Of a stretch of DNA of 64,000 nt, positions 1 to 9,236 are shown piece by piece (position 1 is the first letter of the stretch; every line of letters starts with the position of its first letter). The stretch lies in the NCBI GenBank assembly GCA_035934015.1, contig DASYYH010000016.1:62001-126000 (forward strand). The letters are read 5' to 3'. The position numbers and the translations under genes were made by a program. This DNA comes from Candidatus Acidiferrales bacterium. GTDB taxonomy: Bacteria; Acidobacteriota; Terriglobia; Acidiferrales; UBA7541. Under the pieces are notes generated by a model. That model saw nothing but the letters and a program-made list of their open reading frames with translations, ran no database searches and was not told the origin of the DNA.

Positions 1-738
1 AAGACCGTCATGGTCTCTCATAAAATTAACGGACATTGGTCGCAGCCTCATGCTGCCTCTTTCTCTGGACGCTGGTTCGATCAAAATCCGGTGATCTCTC
101 CCGACGGCTCCTACCTTTTGTTCGATTCCGATCGTCCAGTGAAACCGGGCAGCAAACCACTGGTGCAGAATTACTTCGGTGGCAGGACGCAACCCGGCAG
201 CAACATCTGGAAGGTGGAGTATAAGAGCGGCAAGTGGGCAGCGCCTGCGTGGCTAGGCCCAGTCGTCAATGACGATCCTTTTGTCGATTTCCCAAGCATC
301 GCCGCTGATGGGACCCTGTATTTCCTTCTCTGGGACCAAAAAGCAAAAGTGATGCACACTTGGAAATCGCGATATCAGGATGGGAAATACCTGCCGCCCG
401 TACGCACCGGGCTGGGCGACCCGGCAGTTTCCACTCACGATCCCGCAGTGGCGCCGGATCAGTCGTTCATCGTTTTCGATTACGGCAAGGTAAAGGGCGG
501 CTTGGGACGGCTGTGCATCGCCTTCAGGGAAGGCGACCATTGGGGTGCGCCCATTGATCTCGGCGATGCTATTAACAAGGATTTGCCATGGGGCGCGCAC
601 ATCGCTCCTGAAGGGCATACTATCTACTACACCGGGCAATCAGGCATCTGGCGCCTTTCGTTGAAGCCGTGGTTGCGTATGCACCAAGCCGCGTTTGCGG
701 CAACAAGCCCGGCCGTTTCGGATATATTCTTGTTTTGA
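1..738 (+). CDS. PD40/WD40-like beta-propeller protein, 3' part
   Basis: The reading frame is open at the window edge, so the 5' end is probably missing; the first internal ATG is at base 10. Repeated blade-like segments of the TolB/PD40 type are visible (NPVISPDGSYLLFDSDRP, DFPSIAADGTLYF, DPAVAPDQSFIVFDYG, GAHIAPEGHTIYYTG), each with the P-D/E-G/Q turn before a beta strand. Such propellers in acidobacteria are usually exported proteins of unknown substrate, often near carbohydrate enzymes, which fits the GH2 gene downstream. The last 20 residues are not blade-like. The family is clear, the function is not. Confidence 0.7.
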   Translation, partial: KTVMVSHKINGHWSQPHAASFSGRWFDQNPVISPDGSYLLFDSDRPVKPGSKPLVQNYFGGRTQPGSNIWKVEYKSGKWAAPAWLGPVVNDDPFVDFPSIAADGTLYFLLWDQKAKVMHTWKSRYQDGKYLPPVRTGLGDPAVSTHDPAVAPDQSFIVFDYGKVKGGLGRLCIAFREGDHWGAPIDLGDAINKDLPWGAHIAPEGHTIYYTGQSGIWRLSLKPWLRMHQAAFAATSPAVSDIFLF

Positions 739-916
739 ACCTGAATCCGCCCTGATTTTTCGCTTGTGGACCATATCGATACGATTATCTTCAACGGAGC
801 CGTCTTCCCTCAAAGCCGGATAGCCGCTTCGGCGAGCAAGAAGTGATGAGCCGGCGCCTTAACCATCGGAACGAGCCGATTGATATTCGAATCGGAATAG
901 ATTACGGTCAGACTGC

Positions 917-3634
917 ATGATAGCTAGAGTGCATCCTTCCCTGCGGATTCCGATCATTCTAATCGGACTGCTTTTTGCGTCTTTCTGTGCGATGGCACAG
1001 GATACGGGCCATTCAGGTCAGCGAATACCGCTTCGCGACGCGTGGCAATTGCAGTCCTCATGTAAATTGCAGGCGACGGGGCAAGAAATTTCGACCCTGG
1101 CATTCCGCCCGAAGGGCTGGCATGAAACAGCCGTGCCTTCAACCGTCCTTGCCGCGCTGGTGGCTGACAAGACCTATCCCGATCCTTACTTCGGAATGAA
1201 CCTGCGAAAAATTCCCGGCACAACCTATCCCATCGGAACAATTTTTGCGAAACAGGCGATGCCGAAAGATAGTCCTTTCGCCTGTTCCTGGTGGTATCGG
1301 AAGGAATTCAGCCTGCCGAAGGAACTGGGAAAACAGCGAATCTGGCTGCATTTTGACGGAATCAACTACCGCGCTAATGTTTGGATCAATGGGTCGAAGG
1401 TTGCCGATGCCAGCGATGTCGTTGGCTCGTACCGGACTTACGATTTCGATGTTACAAAATTCGTAGGCGCAGGCGAAGAAAACGCAGTCGCCGTAGAAAC
1501 GTTTGCCCCGACCGAGAACGACCTGGCGATGAACTGGGTCGATTGGAACCCTGCGCCGCCGGATAAGGACATGGGGCTGTGGGACGCGGCGTACTTGACA
1601 ACGAGCGGCGCTGTGACGGTTCGATATCCCGAAGTTGTCACGCATTTCACTGACGCCTCGCTTAAGCAAGCAAACTTGAGCGTAATCGCCGAGGTCGCAA
1701 ATGCCTCCGATAGAACTGTGAGCACAAAGGTAGAAGCGGCATTCGACGGCATCCATGTTGCACAAGCTGTTGCTCTCCGGCCTGGCGAAAACCGTACGGT
1801 CACGTTTACACCGGACCAATTTCCGCAGCTGCGTATCTCCAATCCGAAGGTTTGGTGGCCGCATGGGCTCGGGCCGCAAGCGCTGCACACGCTGACGATG
1901 CGCGCGGTGGTCGGCGGAATCGCATCCGATGAACAGCAGAGCCGCTTTGGAATTCGCGAGATAACATCCGAGCTAAACAAAGAAAACTATCGCCTCTTCC
2001 GCATCAACGGCCGCAAGATCCTGATTCGCGGCGGAGGCTGGGCGCCGGATATGCTGTTGCGCGAATCGCAGGAACGATTGGAAGCGCAATTTGACTACGT
2101 GCGTGAAATGGGACTGAACACCATTCGTCTGGAGGGAAAGCTCGAGCCGGAAGATTTTTTTGACTTGGCGGATGAGCGCGGCGTCCTCGTGATGGCTGGC
2201 TGGTGTTGCTGCAGCATTTGGGAAGAGTGGAGCCGATGGAAGCCGCACGACCTCGAGATTGCGACGGCGCAATTGCGCGACCAGATTATGCGTCTGCGAG
2301 GACATGCGAGTTTGCTCGTGTGGCTCAACGGGAGCGACGAGGCGCCACCAGAGGACGTGGAGCGTGCTTACGAAAATGTCCTCCAAGCGGAGCGCTGGCC
2401 GAATCCGCAGCTTTCTGCCGCATCAGAAAAGCGGACCGTCGTCTCCGGTGTTTCAGGAACAAAGATGACCGGCCCATATGACTACGTCCCTCCCTCCTAT
2501 TGGCTGGAAGACAAGAGCAACGGCGGGGCCTACGGATTCAATACAGAGACCAGCCCTGGGCCGGCTCCCGTGGTCGAGGAGAGCTTGCGAAAAATGATGC
2601 CGGCAAGCGAAATTTGGCCACCGAATCAATATTGGAGTTTTCATGCGGCCTCGGGACGGTTTCAAAATCTGGCGGCATTTGACGACGCGATGAAGCAGAT
2701 GTACGGCGCTCCAAAAAATCTGGACGATTATGAGAAAAGGGCCCAGGCAATGACGTACGAAGGCGAACGCGCGATGTTCGAAGCATACGCACGCAACAAG
2801 TACGAGTCTACCGGCGTAATTCAATGGATGTTGAACAACGCGTGGCCCTCGCTGTACTGGCATCTCTACGATTATTATTTGCAGCCGTCGGGGGGCTATT
2901 TCGGCGCAAAAAAAGCGAATGAGCTGGTTCACATTCAATATTCCTACGACGATCGCAGCGTCGTGGTCGTGAACAGTCTATACCGGCCGTTGCCGGGGCT
3001 GAAAGTGACTGCGCAAGTCTTCGATTGGAACTTGAAGCCAATTTTCTCGCGCGGCACGGCGATCAATGCGGCTTCCGACAGCAGCACGAAAATATTCATG
3101 ATTCCGGAATTCCCGCAGGCCGCTCAGCCAGCGGTCTATTTTGTAAAGTTGACGCTGCGCGATTCGGCGGAAAAACTGTTGAGCTCCAATTTCTACTGGC
3201 TTTCGAGCAAGCCGGCGGAGTTCAACTGGTTTTGGACCAGCTATGAGCGAACGGAACTTTATTCGTACGCGGATCTGACCGAACTGGAGCAATTGCCGCA
3301 GATCAAACTCGATGTAGGCGCAAAAAGCGAGACGATTGATTCCGGTCCGGCGGTGCAGGTGCAGCTGACCAATCCAAGCACGCACCTTGCCTTTCAGGTT
3401 CGCCTCAAGGTGAGCGACAAAGACGGCCGTGAAGTCCTGCCGGTCTTCTGGGACGATAACTATTTGGAATTGATGCCCGGAGAATCACGAACGATTAGGG
3501 CGCGCTATCCTTCGTGGGTGACGTTGAAGAGCGGCATGCAAGTGCGCGCAAGCGGATGGAATGTAGATACAGTTAAAGTCTTCCTGTCCTCTGCTCCGAG
3601 CAAAAGCACAGAGCCTGCGAAAGCCACGCGCTGA
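917..3634 (+). CDS. GH2 glycoside hydrolase, exo-beta-D-glucosaminidase-like, secreted
   Basis: 905 residues. A signal peptide (about residues 1-27, hydrophobic core IPIILIGLLFASFCAMA) precedes a jelly-roll sugar-binding domain, an Ig-like domain, a TIM barrel and C-terminal beta domains, the order seen in family GH2. The usual N-E acid/base motif is replaced by N-G-S-D (D474) and the nucleophile region reads YGFNTETSPG (E544). This GSD/TETS combination marks the exo-beta-D-glucosaminidase subfamily (CsxA type) that removes GlcN from chitosan ends; mannosidase or galactosidase activity is less likely. The stop overlaps the next start (TGATG), so it is translationally coupled to a permease. 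Substrate is inferred from motifs only. Confidence 0.85.
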   Translation: MIARVHPSLRIPIILIGLLFASFCAMAQDTGHSGQRIPLRDAWQLQSSCKLQATGQEISTLAFRPKGWHETAVPSTVLAALVADKTYPDPYFGMNLRKIPGTTYPIGTIFAKQAMPKDSPFACSWWYRKEFSLPKELGKQRIWLHFDGINYRANVWINGSKVADASDVVGSYRTYDFDVTKFVGAGEENAVAVETFAPTENDLAMNWVDWNPAPPDKDMGLWDAAYLTTSGAVTVRYPEVVTHFTDASLKQANLSVIAEVANASDRTVSTKVEAAFDGIHVAQAVALRPGENRTVTFTPDQFPQLRISNPKVWWPHGLGPQALHTLTMRAVVGGIASDEQQSRFGIREITSELNKENYRLFRINGRKILIRGGGWAPDMLLRESQERLEAQFDYVREMGLNTIRLEGKLEPEDFFDLADERGVLVMAGWCCCSIWEEWSRWKPHDLEIATAQLRDQIMRLRGHASLLVWLNGSDEAPPEDVERAYENVLQAERWPNPQLSAASEKRTVVSGVSGTKMTGPYDYVPPSYWLEDKSNGGAYGFNTETSPGPAPVVEESLRKMMPASEIWPPNQYWSFHAASGRFQNLAAFDDAMKQMYGAPKNLDDYEKRAQAMTYEGERAMFEAYARNKYESTGVIQWMLNNAWPSLYWHLYDYYLQPSGGYFGAKKANELVHIQYSYDDRSVVVVNSLYRPLPGLKVTAQVFDWNLKPIFSRGTAINAASDSSTKIFMIPEFPQAAQPAVYFVKLTLRDSAEKLLSSNFYWLSSKPAEFNWFWTSYERTELYSYADLTELEQLPQIKLDVGAKSETIDSGPAVQVQLTNPSTHLAFQVRLKVSDKDGREVLPVFWDDNYLELMPGESRTIRARYPSWVTLKSGMQVRASGWNVDTVKVFLSSAPSKSTEPAKATR

Positions 3635-5004
3635 TGCCCGGCGAATCTCCGCAACCGCCCTTCCCGAGTGCGCCTGAAATTGGCCTGCGGCGAACGCTCG
3701 GACTTTGGGATTTAATCCTTTACGGAATCATCATCATCCAACCCGTGGCCCCTATGCCGTCGTTTGGCGTGGTGAGCGATGCGGCCCGCGGACACGTCGT
3801 CACAGCCATCCTGATCGCCATGGTGGCCATGCTTTTTACGGCGATCAGTTACGGGCGCATGGCGCGCGCCTATCCCAGCGCAGGCTCGGCATTCACCTAC
3901 GTCGGCCGCGAGATTCATCCCGCATTGGGATACATCACGGGATGGGGCATGGTGATGGATTACATTCTGAACCCGCTGATCTGCACCATCTGGTGCAGCA
4001 AGGCAGCTCAAAATTTTGATGCACACGTACCCTATTTCGCCTGGGCGATTTTCTTCGCGGCCCTTTTCACCTGGCTGAATCTGCGAGGCGTGGAAACCTC
4101 CGCGCGGATCAATGCATTTCTCGCCGCAGGAATGGGGATCGTGATCATGATTTTCGTATTTAAAGCGATTCATTACATCTTTCGACTGCCTCATCAAGGC
4201 TCTGGGTTTTTCACACACCCGTTTTATGACCCAAACACATTTTCATCTTCAGCACTTTTTCGCGGGACATCGATCGCGGTGCTGACGTACATCGGCTTTG
4301 ACGGAATCTCCACGCTCTCCGAAGAAGTAAAGAACCCGCGGCGGAACGTTCTGCTCGCAACGGTGCTCGTCTGTGTGATCACGGGGGCGCTGGCATCTGT
4401 GGAAGTTTATCTGGCGCAGCTTGTGTGGCCGGCATCGCAGCCGTTTCCCGATGTGGACACTGCATTCGTTCATGTTTCGGGGCGCGTCGGCGGCATTTTT
4501 CTCTTCGGTCTGGTGAATCTGACGCTCCTGGTGGCCAATATCGGCTCTGGGATGGGCTCGCATCTTGGCGCAGCGCGGCTGCTCTATGGAATGGGGCGCA
4601 GTGATGCGTTGCCGCGAAAATTCTTTGGCGCGATCGAGTCCAAAAATCGCGTTCCCCGAAATAATGTACTGCTCGTTGGAGCCATCGCGCTCGTCGGGGC
4701 GTTCTTGATGAGCTACGAATTGGGCGCGGAGATGCTGAACTTCGGGGCATTGATCGCTTTTATGGGAGTAAATGCGGCTGCATTCATGCGTTATTACGTT
4801 CGCGAAGAAAAAAAGCTTTGGACCAATCTGTTTCCGCCAGTTCTAGGATTTTTGATTTGCCTCTTCATTTGGCTGCACCTCGGACGGCCGGCAAAAATAG
4901 CCGGAGGAATTTGGATGGCCGCTGGCATCGCATACGGAGTGGCAAAAACGAGAGGATTCCGGCGCGGGTTGGTGCGCTTCGATTTTCCGACCGATGATGC
5001 CTGA
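3634..5004 (+). CDS. APC-family amino acid/polyamine permease
   Basis: 456 residues of mostly hydrophobic sequence with about 12 predicted membrane helices. The N-terminus (LGLWDLILYGIIIIQPVAP) and the later segment FDGISTLSEEVKNPRRN match the APC superfamily, in which the first helix is unwound at the substrate site and the 'E-E-x-x-N-P-x-R' loop is highly conserved. Length is typical. The start codon shares one base with the stop of the GH2 gene, so the two are likely made together. A role in importing an amine or amino-sugar breakdown product is only suggested by that pairing; the family normally carries amino acids or polyamines. Confidence 0.85.
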   Translation: MPGESPQPPFPSAPEIGLRRTLGLWDLILYGIIIIQPVAPMPSFGVVSDAARGHVVTAILIAMVAMLFTAISYGRMARAYPSAGSAFTYVGREIHPALGYITGWGMVMDYILNPLICTIWCSKAAQNFDAHVPYFAWAIFFAALFTWLNLRGVETSARINAFLAAGMGIVIMIFVFKAIHYIFRLPHQGSGFFTHPFYDPNTFSSSALFRGTSIAVLTYIGFDGISTLSEEVKNPRRNVLLATVLVCVITGALASVEVYLAQLVWPASQPFPDVDTAFVHVSGRVGGIFLFGLVNLTLLVANIGSGMGSHLGAARLLYGMGRSDALPRKFFGAIESKNRVPRNNVLLVGAIALVGAFLMSYELGAEMLNFGALIAFMGVNAAAFMRYYVREEKKLWTNLFPPVLGFLICLFIWLHLGRPAKIAGGIWMAAGIAYGVAKTRGFRRGLVRFDFPTDDA

Positions 5005-5029
5005 TGTCCAAATAGCCACTTTCCGTTTG

Positions 5030-5059
5030 TTGACTTAAAATACAGCGAAGACATAAGAT
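5030..5059 (+). promoter_or_regulatory. Sigma-70-type promoter of the sdh operon
   Basis: TTGACT (5030-5035) and TAAGAT (5054-5059) are 18 bases apart, in the short gap between the permease stop and the sdh anchor start. The implied start site near 5065 leaves a leader of about 20 bases, which contains the near-perfect ribosome site AAGGCGGTGA (5069-5080 region). Confidence 0.5.
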
Positions 5060-5083
5060 GACGCCGCAAAAAGGCGGTGACGC

Positions 5084-5839
5084 TTGGCCGAGCTGCAAAG
5101 CATAGGGACCCTGAATCGCCTCGAACCGACCGAGAGGCGAGATATGTGGTGGGTTCAGCCTCTAGCTGTATTTATTGGCCTGGGGCTTTTTGCGATTTAT
5201 GCCACACTTCGCGCCTTCCAGGGCAAGTTCTACATGTGGGGTCCGTACCTCTCGCCTTTTTATTCCCCTCTCATCGATCCGGAACATCACTGGTGGCCGC
5301 TATCGCCCGCAGTGCTCATTCTAGGAGGGCCCTTGGGGTTTCGCGCGACGTGCTACTACTACCGCAAGGCTTACTACCGCGGATTCTTCCTCGACCCGCC
5401 TGCGTGCGGTGTGGGCGAACTTCGGCATAACTATAGCGGCGAAACGAAATTTCCCCTGATTCTGCAAAATATCCATCGCTATTTTTTTTACATTTCATTT
5501 CTGTATTTGCCATCTCTCTGGCATGACGCCGTAAAAGGGTTCCTTTGGAATGGACAGTTCGGAATGGGAGTCGGCTCGCTGATTCTCCTCATTAACGCAA
5601 CGCTGCTGACGACCTACACGCTCTCCTGCCATTCCTGCAGGCACCTCATCGGCGGGAACCTCGATTGTTTCTCTTGTGCGAAATTTGGGGGGACGCGGCT
5701 GGGCATTTGGCGCAAAATTACTGCCCTCAATGAGCGCCACATGTTCATCGCGTGGACAAGCCTGTTTTGGGTTGCGTTTACCGATTTGTACGTGATGCTT
5801 GTCGCTGCAGGAAACATCCGGGACCTGAGGCTCTTTTGA
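5084..5839 (+). CDS. sdhC: Succinate dehydrogenase membrane anchor, Sdh1/SdhC-like, with Cys/His cluster
   Basis: 251 residues with about five membrane helices (residues 24-42, 72-90, 130-145, 160-178, 220-243). TTG start chosen because AAGGCGGTGA, one mismatch from the anti-16S consensus, lies just upstream. It is not a classical SdhC/SdhD: it resembles the single large anchor of actinobacterial Sdh1 complexes. Cys90 with R94/K95, C108, H115 and the cluster S-C182-H183-S-C185-R-H187 followed by D-C195-F-S-C198 are conspicuous. Cryo-EM work on mycobacterial Sdh1 reported a membrane-embedded Rieske-type 2Fe-2S centre in its anchor; the same role here is my inference. The stop overlaps the sdhA start by the TTGA arrangement. 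Confidence 0.8.
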   Translation: MAELQSIGTLNRLEPTERRDMWWVQPLAVFIGLGLFAIYATLRAFQGKFYMWGPYLSPFYSPLIDPEHHWWPLSPAVLILGGPLGFRATCYYYRKAYYRGFFLDPPACGVGELRHNYSGETKFPLILQNIHRYFFYISFLYLPSLWHDAVKGFLWNGQFGMGVGSLILLINATLLTTYTLSCHSCRHLIGGNLDCFSCAKFGGTRLGIWRKITALNERHMFIAWTSLFWVAFTDLYVMLVAAGNIRDLRLF

Positions 5840-7554
5840 CGGGAAAATTCGAAACCCACGAACATGATGTATTGATCATCGGAGCTGGCGGCGCGGGGCT
5901 GCGCGCGGCGGTGGAAGCGCTGAATCAGGGTGCTTCAGTCGGCGTGGTTTGCAAATCGCTCCTCGGAAAAGCCCACACGGTGATGGCCGAAGGCGGAATC
6001 GCCGCGGCCATGGGCAATGTGGATGCTGCGGATAATTGGAAGACGCACTTCCGCGACACGATGCGCGGCGGCAAGCTGCTGAACAATTGGCGCATGGCGC
6101 AACTCCATGCGCAAGAAGCTCCCAATGCCGTACGGGAACTGGAGCAGTGGGGCGCTTTATTCGACCGCACGGAGTCCGGCGACATCATGCAGCGGGCATT
6201 CGGCGGTCACACGTTCAAGCGTCTGTGCCATGTGGGCGACCGCACGGGGCTCGAAATCATCCGCACTCTGCAGGATCGTGGCGTGCATTTGGGAATCGAC
6301 GTCTATATGGAGTGTACGGTCACGCGCCTGCTATTAGACGGAGGACGGATCGCCGGCGCGTTTGGCTACTGGCGCGAGCAGGGAAGATTCGTTGTCTTCA
6401 AAGCGAAGTCCGTCGTGATCGCCACTGGAGGGGTCGGCAAGGCGTGGAAGATTACATCGAATTCGTGGGAATACACGGGCGACGGGATGGCGCTCGCGTA
6501 TGAGGCGGGCGCTGAACTCATGGACCTGGAGTTCGTGCAGTTCCACCCGACAGGAATGGTTTGGCCTCCAGGGGTTCAAGGCATTTTGGTGACGGAAGCG
6601 GTGCGCGGCGAAGGCGGCATCTTGCGCAACAAACTCGGCGAGCGCTTCATGGAGAAGTACGACCCGAAAAAATTGGAGCTATCCACGCGAGATGTCGTGG
6701 CGCGTTCAATTTACACAGAGGTGCGCGAAGGGCGCGGAACCGAACACGGCGGAGCGTATCTCGACATTTCGCATAAGCCGGCCGAGTACGTGAAGCGAAA
6801 ATTGCCGGGAATGTATCACCAGTTCAAAGAACTGGCCGACGTTGACATCACGAAGCAGCCGATGGAAGTCGGCCCGACATGCCACTACAGCATGGGCGGC
6901 ATCCGCGTGGATGCGGATACCGCGGAATCCACGATTCCCGGCTTGTTTGCAGCCGGCGAGGCGGCCGCCGGGCTTCACGGAGCCAACCGTCTCGGCGGAA
7001 ATTCACTTTCAGATTTGCTCGTGTTTGGTCGTCGTGCCGGATTGGCGGCGGCAGCGCACGCAAAGAAAACCCCTGCGCCGGTGATCGATCCCAAGCAGGT
7101 AGAAGATGCAGAGCAGGAGATGCTCGCACCCTTTTCGCACACCGGCGGGCCAAGCCCTTATGAAATTCATCGCGAGCTGCAAGATACACTGCAAAGCCTG
7201 GTCGGAATTTTCCGAAATGAAGAGGATTTGAAGCGAGCACTCGCGGAGATTCAGCGCTTCAAAGAGCACGCAGCGAATGTTTCCGTGGAAGGCTCAAGGC
7301 TTTTCAATCCGGGATGGCATCTCGCGCGCGACTTGAAATCCATGCTGACGATTGCGGAAGCGGTAACTCGCTGTGCCCTTGAGCGCAAAGAGAGCCGCGG
7401 CGCGCACAGTCGAATCGATTTCCCCGAATACGATGCGGCATGGGCGAAAAAAAACAACATCATTGTCTGGGATGGCGCAGGAATGGCGTTGCGCCAGAGA
7501 CCCGTCCCGGAAATGCCAGAAGAATTGAAGCAAATTTTGGCGGAAGACAAATAG
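5836..7554 (+). CDS. sdhA: Succinate dehydrogenase/fumarate reductase flavoprotein subunit
   Basis: 572 residues from a TTG start that overlaps the anchor stop (TTGA) and has GAGG six bases upstream; a longer in-frame ATG at 5752 lies inside the anchor gene and adds no conserved sequence. N-terminal FAD-binding motif DVLIIGAGGAGLRAA, then KAHTVMAEGGIAAA, whose His is the site of covalent FAD in the family. Substrate-site motifs follow: QFHPTGM, ELSTRDVVARS (catalytic Arg region), GPTCHYSMGGI (His) and GANRLGGNSLSDLLVFGRRAG (Arg). C-terminal helical domain present. It oxidises succinate to fumarate (or the reverse) and passes electrons to the SdhB clusters. Confidence 0.95.
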   Translation: MTGKFETHEHDVLIIGAGGAGLRAAVEALNQGASVGVVCKSLLGKAHTVMAEGGIAAAMGNVDAADNWKTHFRDTMRGGKLLNNWRMAQLHAQEAPNAVRELEQWGALFDRTESGDIMQRAFGGHTFKRLCHVGDRTGLEIIRTLQDRGVHLGIDVYMECTVTRLLLDGGRIAGAFGYWREQGRFVVFKAKSVVIATGGVGKAWKITSNSWEYTGDGMALAYEAGAELMDLEFVQFHPTGMVWPPGVQGILVTEAVRGEGGILRNKLGERFMEKYDPKKLELSTRDVVARSIYTEVREGRGTEHGGAYLDISHKPAEYVKRKLPGMYHQFKELADVDITKQPMEVGPTCHYSMGGIRVDADTAESTIPGLFAAGEAAAGLHGANRLGGNSLSDLLVFGRRAGLAAAAHAKKTPAPVIDPKQVEDAEQEMLAPFSHTGGPSPYEIHRELQDTLQSLVGIFRNEEDLKRALAEIQRFKEHAANVSVEGSRLFNPGWHLARDLKSMLTIAEAVTRCALERKESRGAHSRIDFPEYDAAWAKKNNIIVWDGAGMALRQRPVPEMPEELKQILAEDK

Positions 7555-7576
7555 CAGCGCAATAGCGGAGGCGACC

Positions 7577-8326
7577 GTGGCAGAAGCTGTGCTGGCCGTA
7601 TATCGTGGCGATCGGGAAAGCGGAAAGCCGGTCGAATATAAAGTCCCGCTGGCGCCAGGGATGGTCGTCCTCGACGCGCTCCACTATATTCAGGGCCACC
7701 TCGCGCCCGACCTCGCCGTGCGATGGAATTGCAAAGCAGGGCGTTGCGGGTCATGCTCCGCAGAAGTGAACGGCCGGCCGAGGCTCACGTGCAAGACGCG
7801 CATGGATTCCCTTCCGCTCGACAGCCCTGTCACGATTTCCCCGCTCCGGGCATTTCCCGTGATCAAAGACTTGGTGACCGACGTTTCCTGGAATTATGAG
7901 GTGAATAGGAAAATTCCAGCGTTTACCCCCCGGCCCGGAGTGCAATGGAAAATGCTTCAGGAAGATGTGGATCGCCCGCAGGAATTCCGCAAGTGCATCG
8001 AATGTTTCTTGTGCCAGAACGTTTGCCACGTCCTGCGTGACCACGGCAAGCACGCGGAATACGGCGGGCCAAGATTCTTTGTTCGCGTAGCGGGGCTGGA
8101 GATGCATCCGCTCGATGGACTTTCGCGCACAAAATTGCTCAAGGAACAGCTCGGCCTTGGGCTCTGCAACATTACAAAATGCTGCACGGAAGTCTGTCCC
8201 GAAAGCATTCACATCACGGACAACGCCATCATTCCCTTAAAAGAACGAATCGTGGACCAATACTACGATCCGCTATTCTGGATCGTGCGTAAAATTAGGA
8301 AACCTGGGGAAAGCACAAGGACATAA
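7577..8326 (+). CDS. sdhB: Succinate dehydrogenase iron-sulfur subunit
   Basis: 249 residues, GTG start behind GCGGAGG. The N-terminal ferredoxin domain has C52, C57, C60 and C72 for a 2Fe-2S centre. The C-terminal domain has C140-x2-C143-x2-C146-x3-C150 and C197-x5-C203-x3-C207, the usual ligands of the 4Fe-4S and 3Fe-4S centres. Two departures: the residue after C150 is His, where most SdhB have Pro, and there is an extra Cys at 202 next to ligand C203. It links the flavin of SdhA to the quinone site in the anchor. Fourth promoter-proximal position in an evident operon, 22 bases after sdhA. Confidence 0.95.
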   Translation: MAEAVLAVYRGDRESGKPVEYKVPLAPGMVVLDALHYIQGHLAPDLAVRWNCKAGRCGSCSAEVNGRPRLTCKTRMDSLPLDSPVTISPLRAFPVIKDLVTDVSWNYEVNRKIPAFTPRPGVQWKMLQEDVDRPQEFRKCIECFLCQNVCHVLRDHGKHAEYGGPRFFVRVAGLEMHPLDGLSRTKLLKEQLGLGLCNITKCCTEVCPESIHITDNAIIPLKERIVDQYYDPLFWIVRKIRKPGESTRT

Positions 8327-8335
8327 GGAGGTGGT

Positions 8336-8845
8336 ATGAGCCCCACCCTCAAAGCTATATCCAAGGCTGGAATCCCCGAAGCCATAGCCAAGTCCGAGCT
8401 ATATCGTTACCTGAATGAGCCCGAAGAAGCGGAGTCCATCTGCCACGACATCCTCGTTATCGAACCGCACCATCAGCTTGCGCTGCGAACTCTGGGATTA
8501 TCGATTACCGACCAGTTCACCGGCGCCTCGACGGACCGCTACTCCGAAGTTCAAAACATCTTTGAGCGGCTGACGGATCCTTATGAGCGCTATTACTATC
8601 TCGGCCTGCTGCATGAGCGTCGCGCTAAAGTCCAGCTTCGCGCGGGCCGCCTGCCGCATACCGTGCGCGTGCTCTTGGAAGAGGCCATGCGATGCTTCGA
8701 GGAAGCCGAGAAGATTCGTCCCAAAGGGAACGATGATTCGATTCTCCGCTGGAATCGCTGCGCGCGATTGTTGCAGAGCCATGCCGGCGCAGAAACTCAT
8801 TCCACGTCGGAGATCATCGACGCTGGCGACAGCCGGCCAGATTGA
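8336..8845 (+). CDS. Small helical, TPR-like protein in the sdh operon
   Basis: 169 residues, soluble, no signal peptide. Starts nine bases after the sdhB stop behind AAGGAGGTGGT, so it is almost surely part of the sdh transcript. Predicted all-helical with TPR-like spacing: AESICHDILVIEPHHQLALRTLG around residues 32-55, and a second helical pair around 110-128 ending in EAEKIRPKGNDD. I do not recognise a named family. Position suggests assembly, stability or regulation of the Sdh complex, but this is inference; it could also be an unrelated passenger. Confidence 0.6.
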   Translation: MSPTLKAISKAGIPEAIAKSELYRYLNEPEEAESICHDILVIEPHHQLALRTLGLSITDQFTGASTDRYSEVQNIFERLTDPYERYYYLGLLHERRAKVQLRAGRLPHTVRVLLEEAMRCFEEAEKIRPKGNDDSILRWNRCARLLQSHAGAETHSTSEIIDAGDSRPD

Positions 8846-9236
8846 CCGGAACTCTGCGGCGTAAGCGCATTTGGCAATACGAACTGGTAGGGACGACGCC
8901 AGCCAGATGACTCGCCCGATGGAAAGAAAGTTTGCTGCTCTCCTGCATCCATCGCCGGTTCATCCTCGTTCAAGAAATATCCAGCGGACCCTTCACCTCG
9001 TTGCGATGTCTTTGCGCACTTGATAAAAGCCGGAAAACTTAATTTTTGCCACACGGCCGCGTCTGTCGTAGTAGACTTGCTCGCTGGAAACGGGGTCGTT
9101 TGGGCTTCTTTCAAAATGGCTGATGTTCTGGCTAGGATGCGTCGGGCCGTATCGAACTGATCGCGGCTCGCTTTGTTTTGTAAGCAGGGATTTGACTCTT
9201 GCAGTGAAATTCGACTTCTCTCGAGCGGGTGTGCCC
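8846..9236. other. Intergenic stretch upstream of the XRE regulator
   Basis: About 390 bases with no convincing gene, repeat or hairpin. Minus-strand frames open across it have no family signal and weak starts. In-frame upstream starts for the next gene exist at 9123 and GTG 9204, so up to about 110 bases could be coding. Confidence 0.4.
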
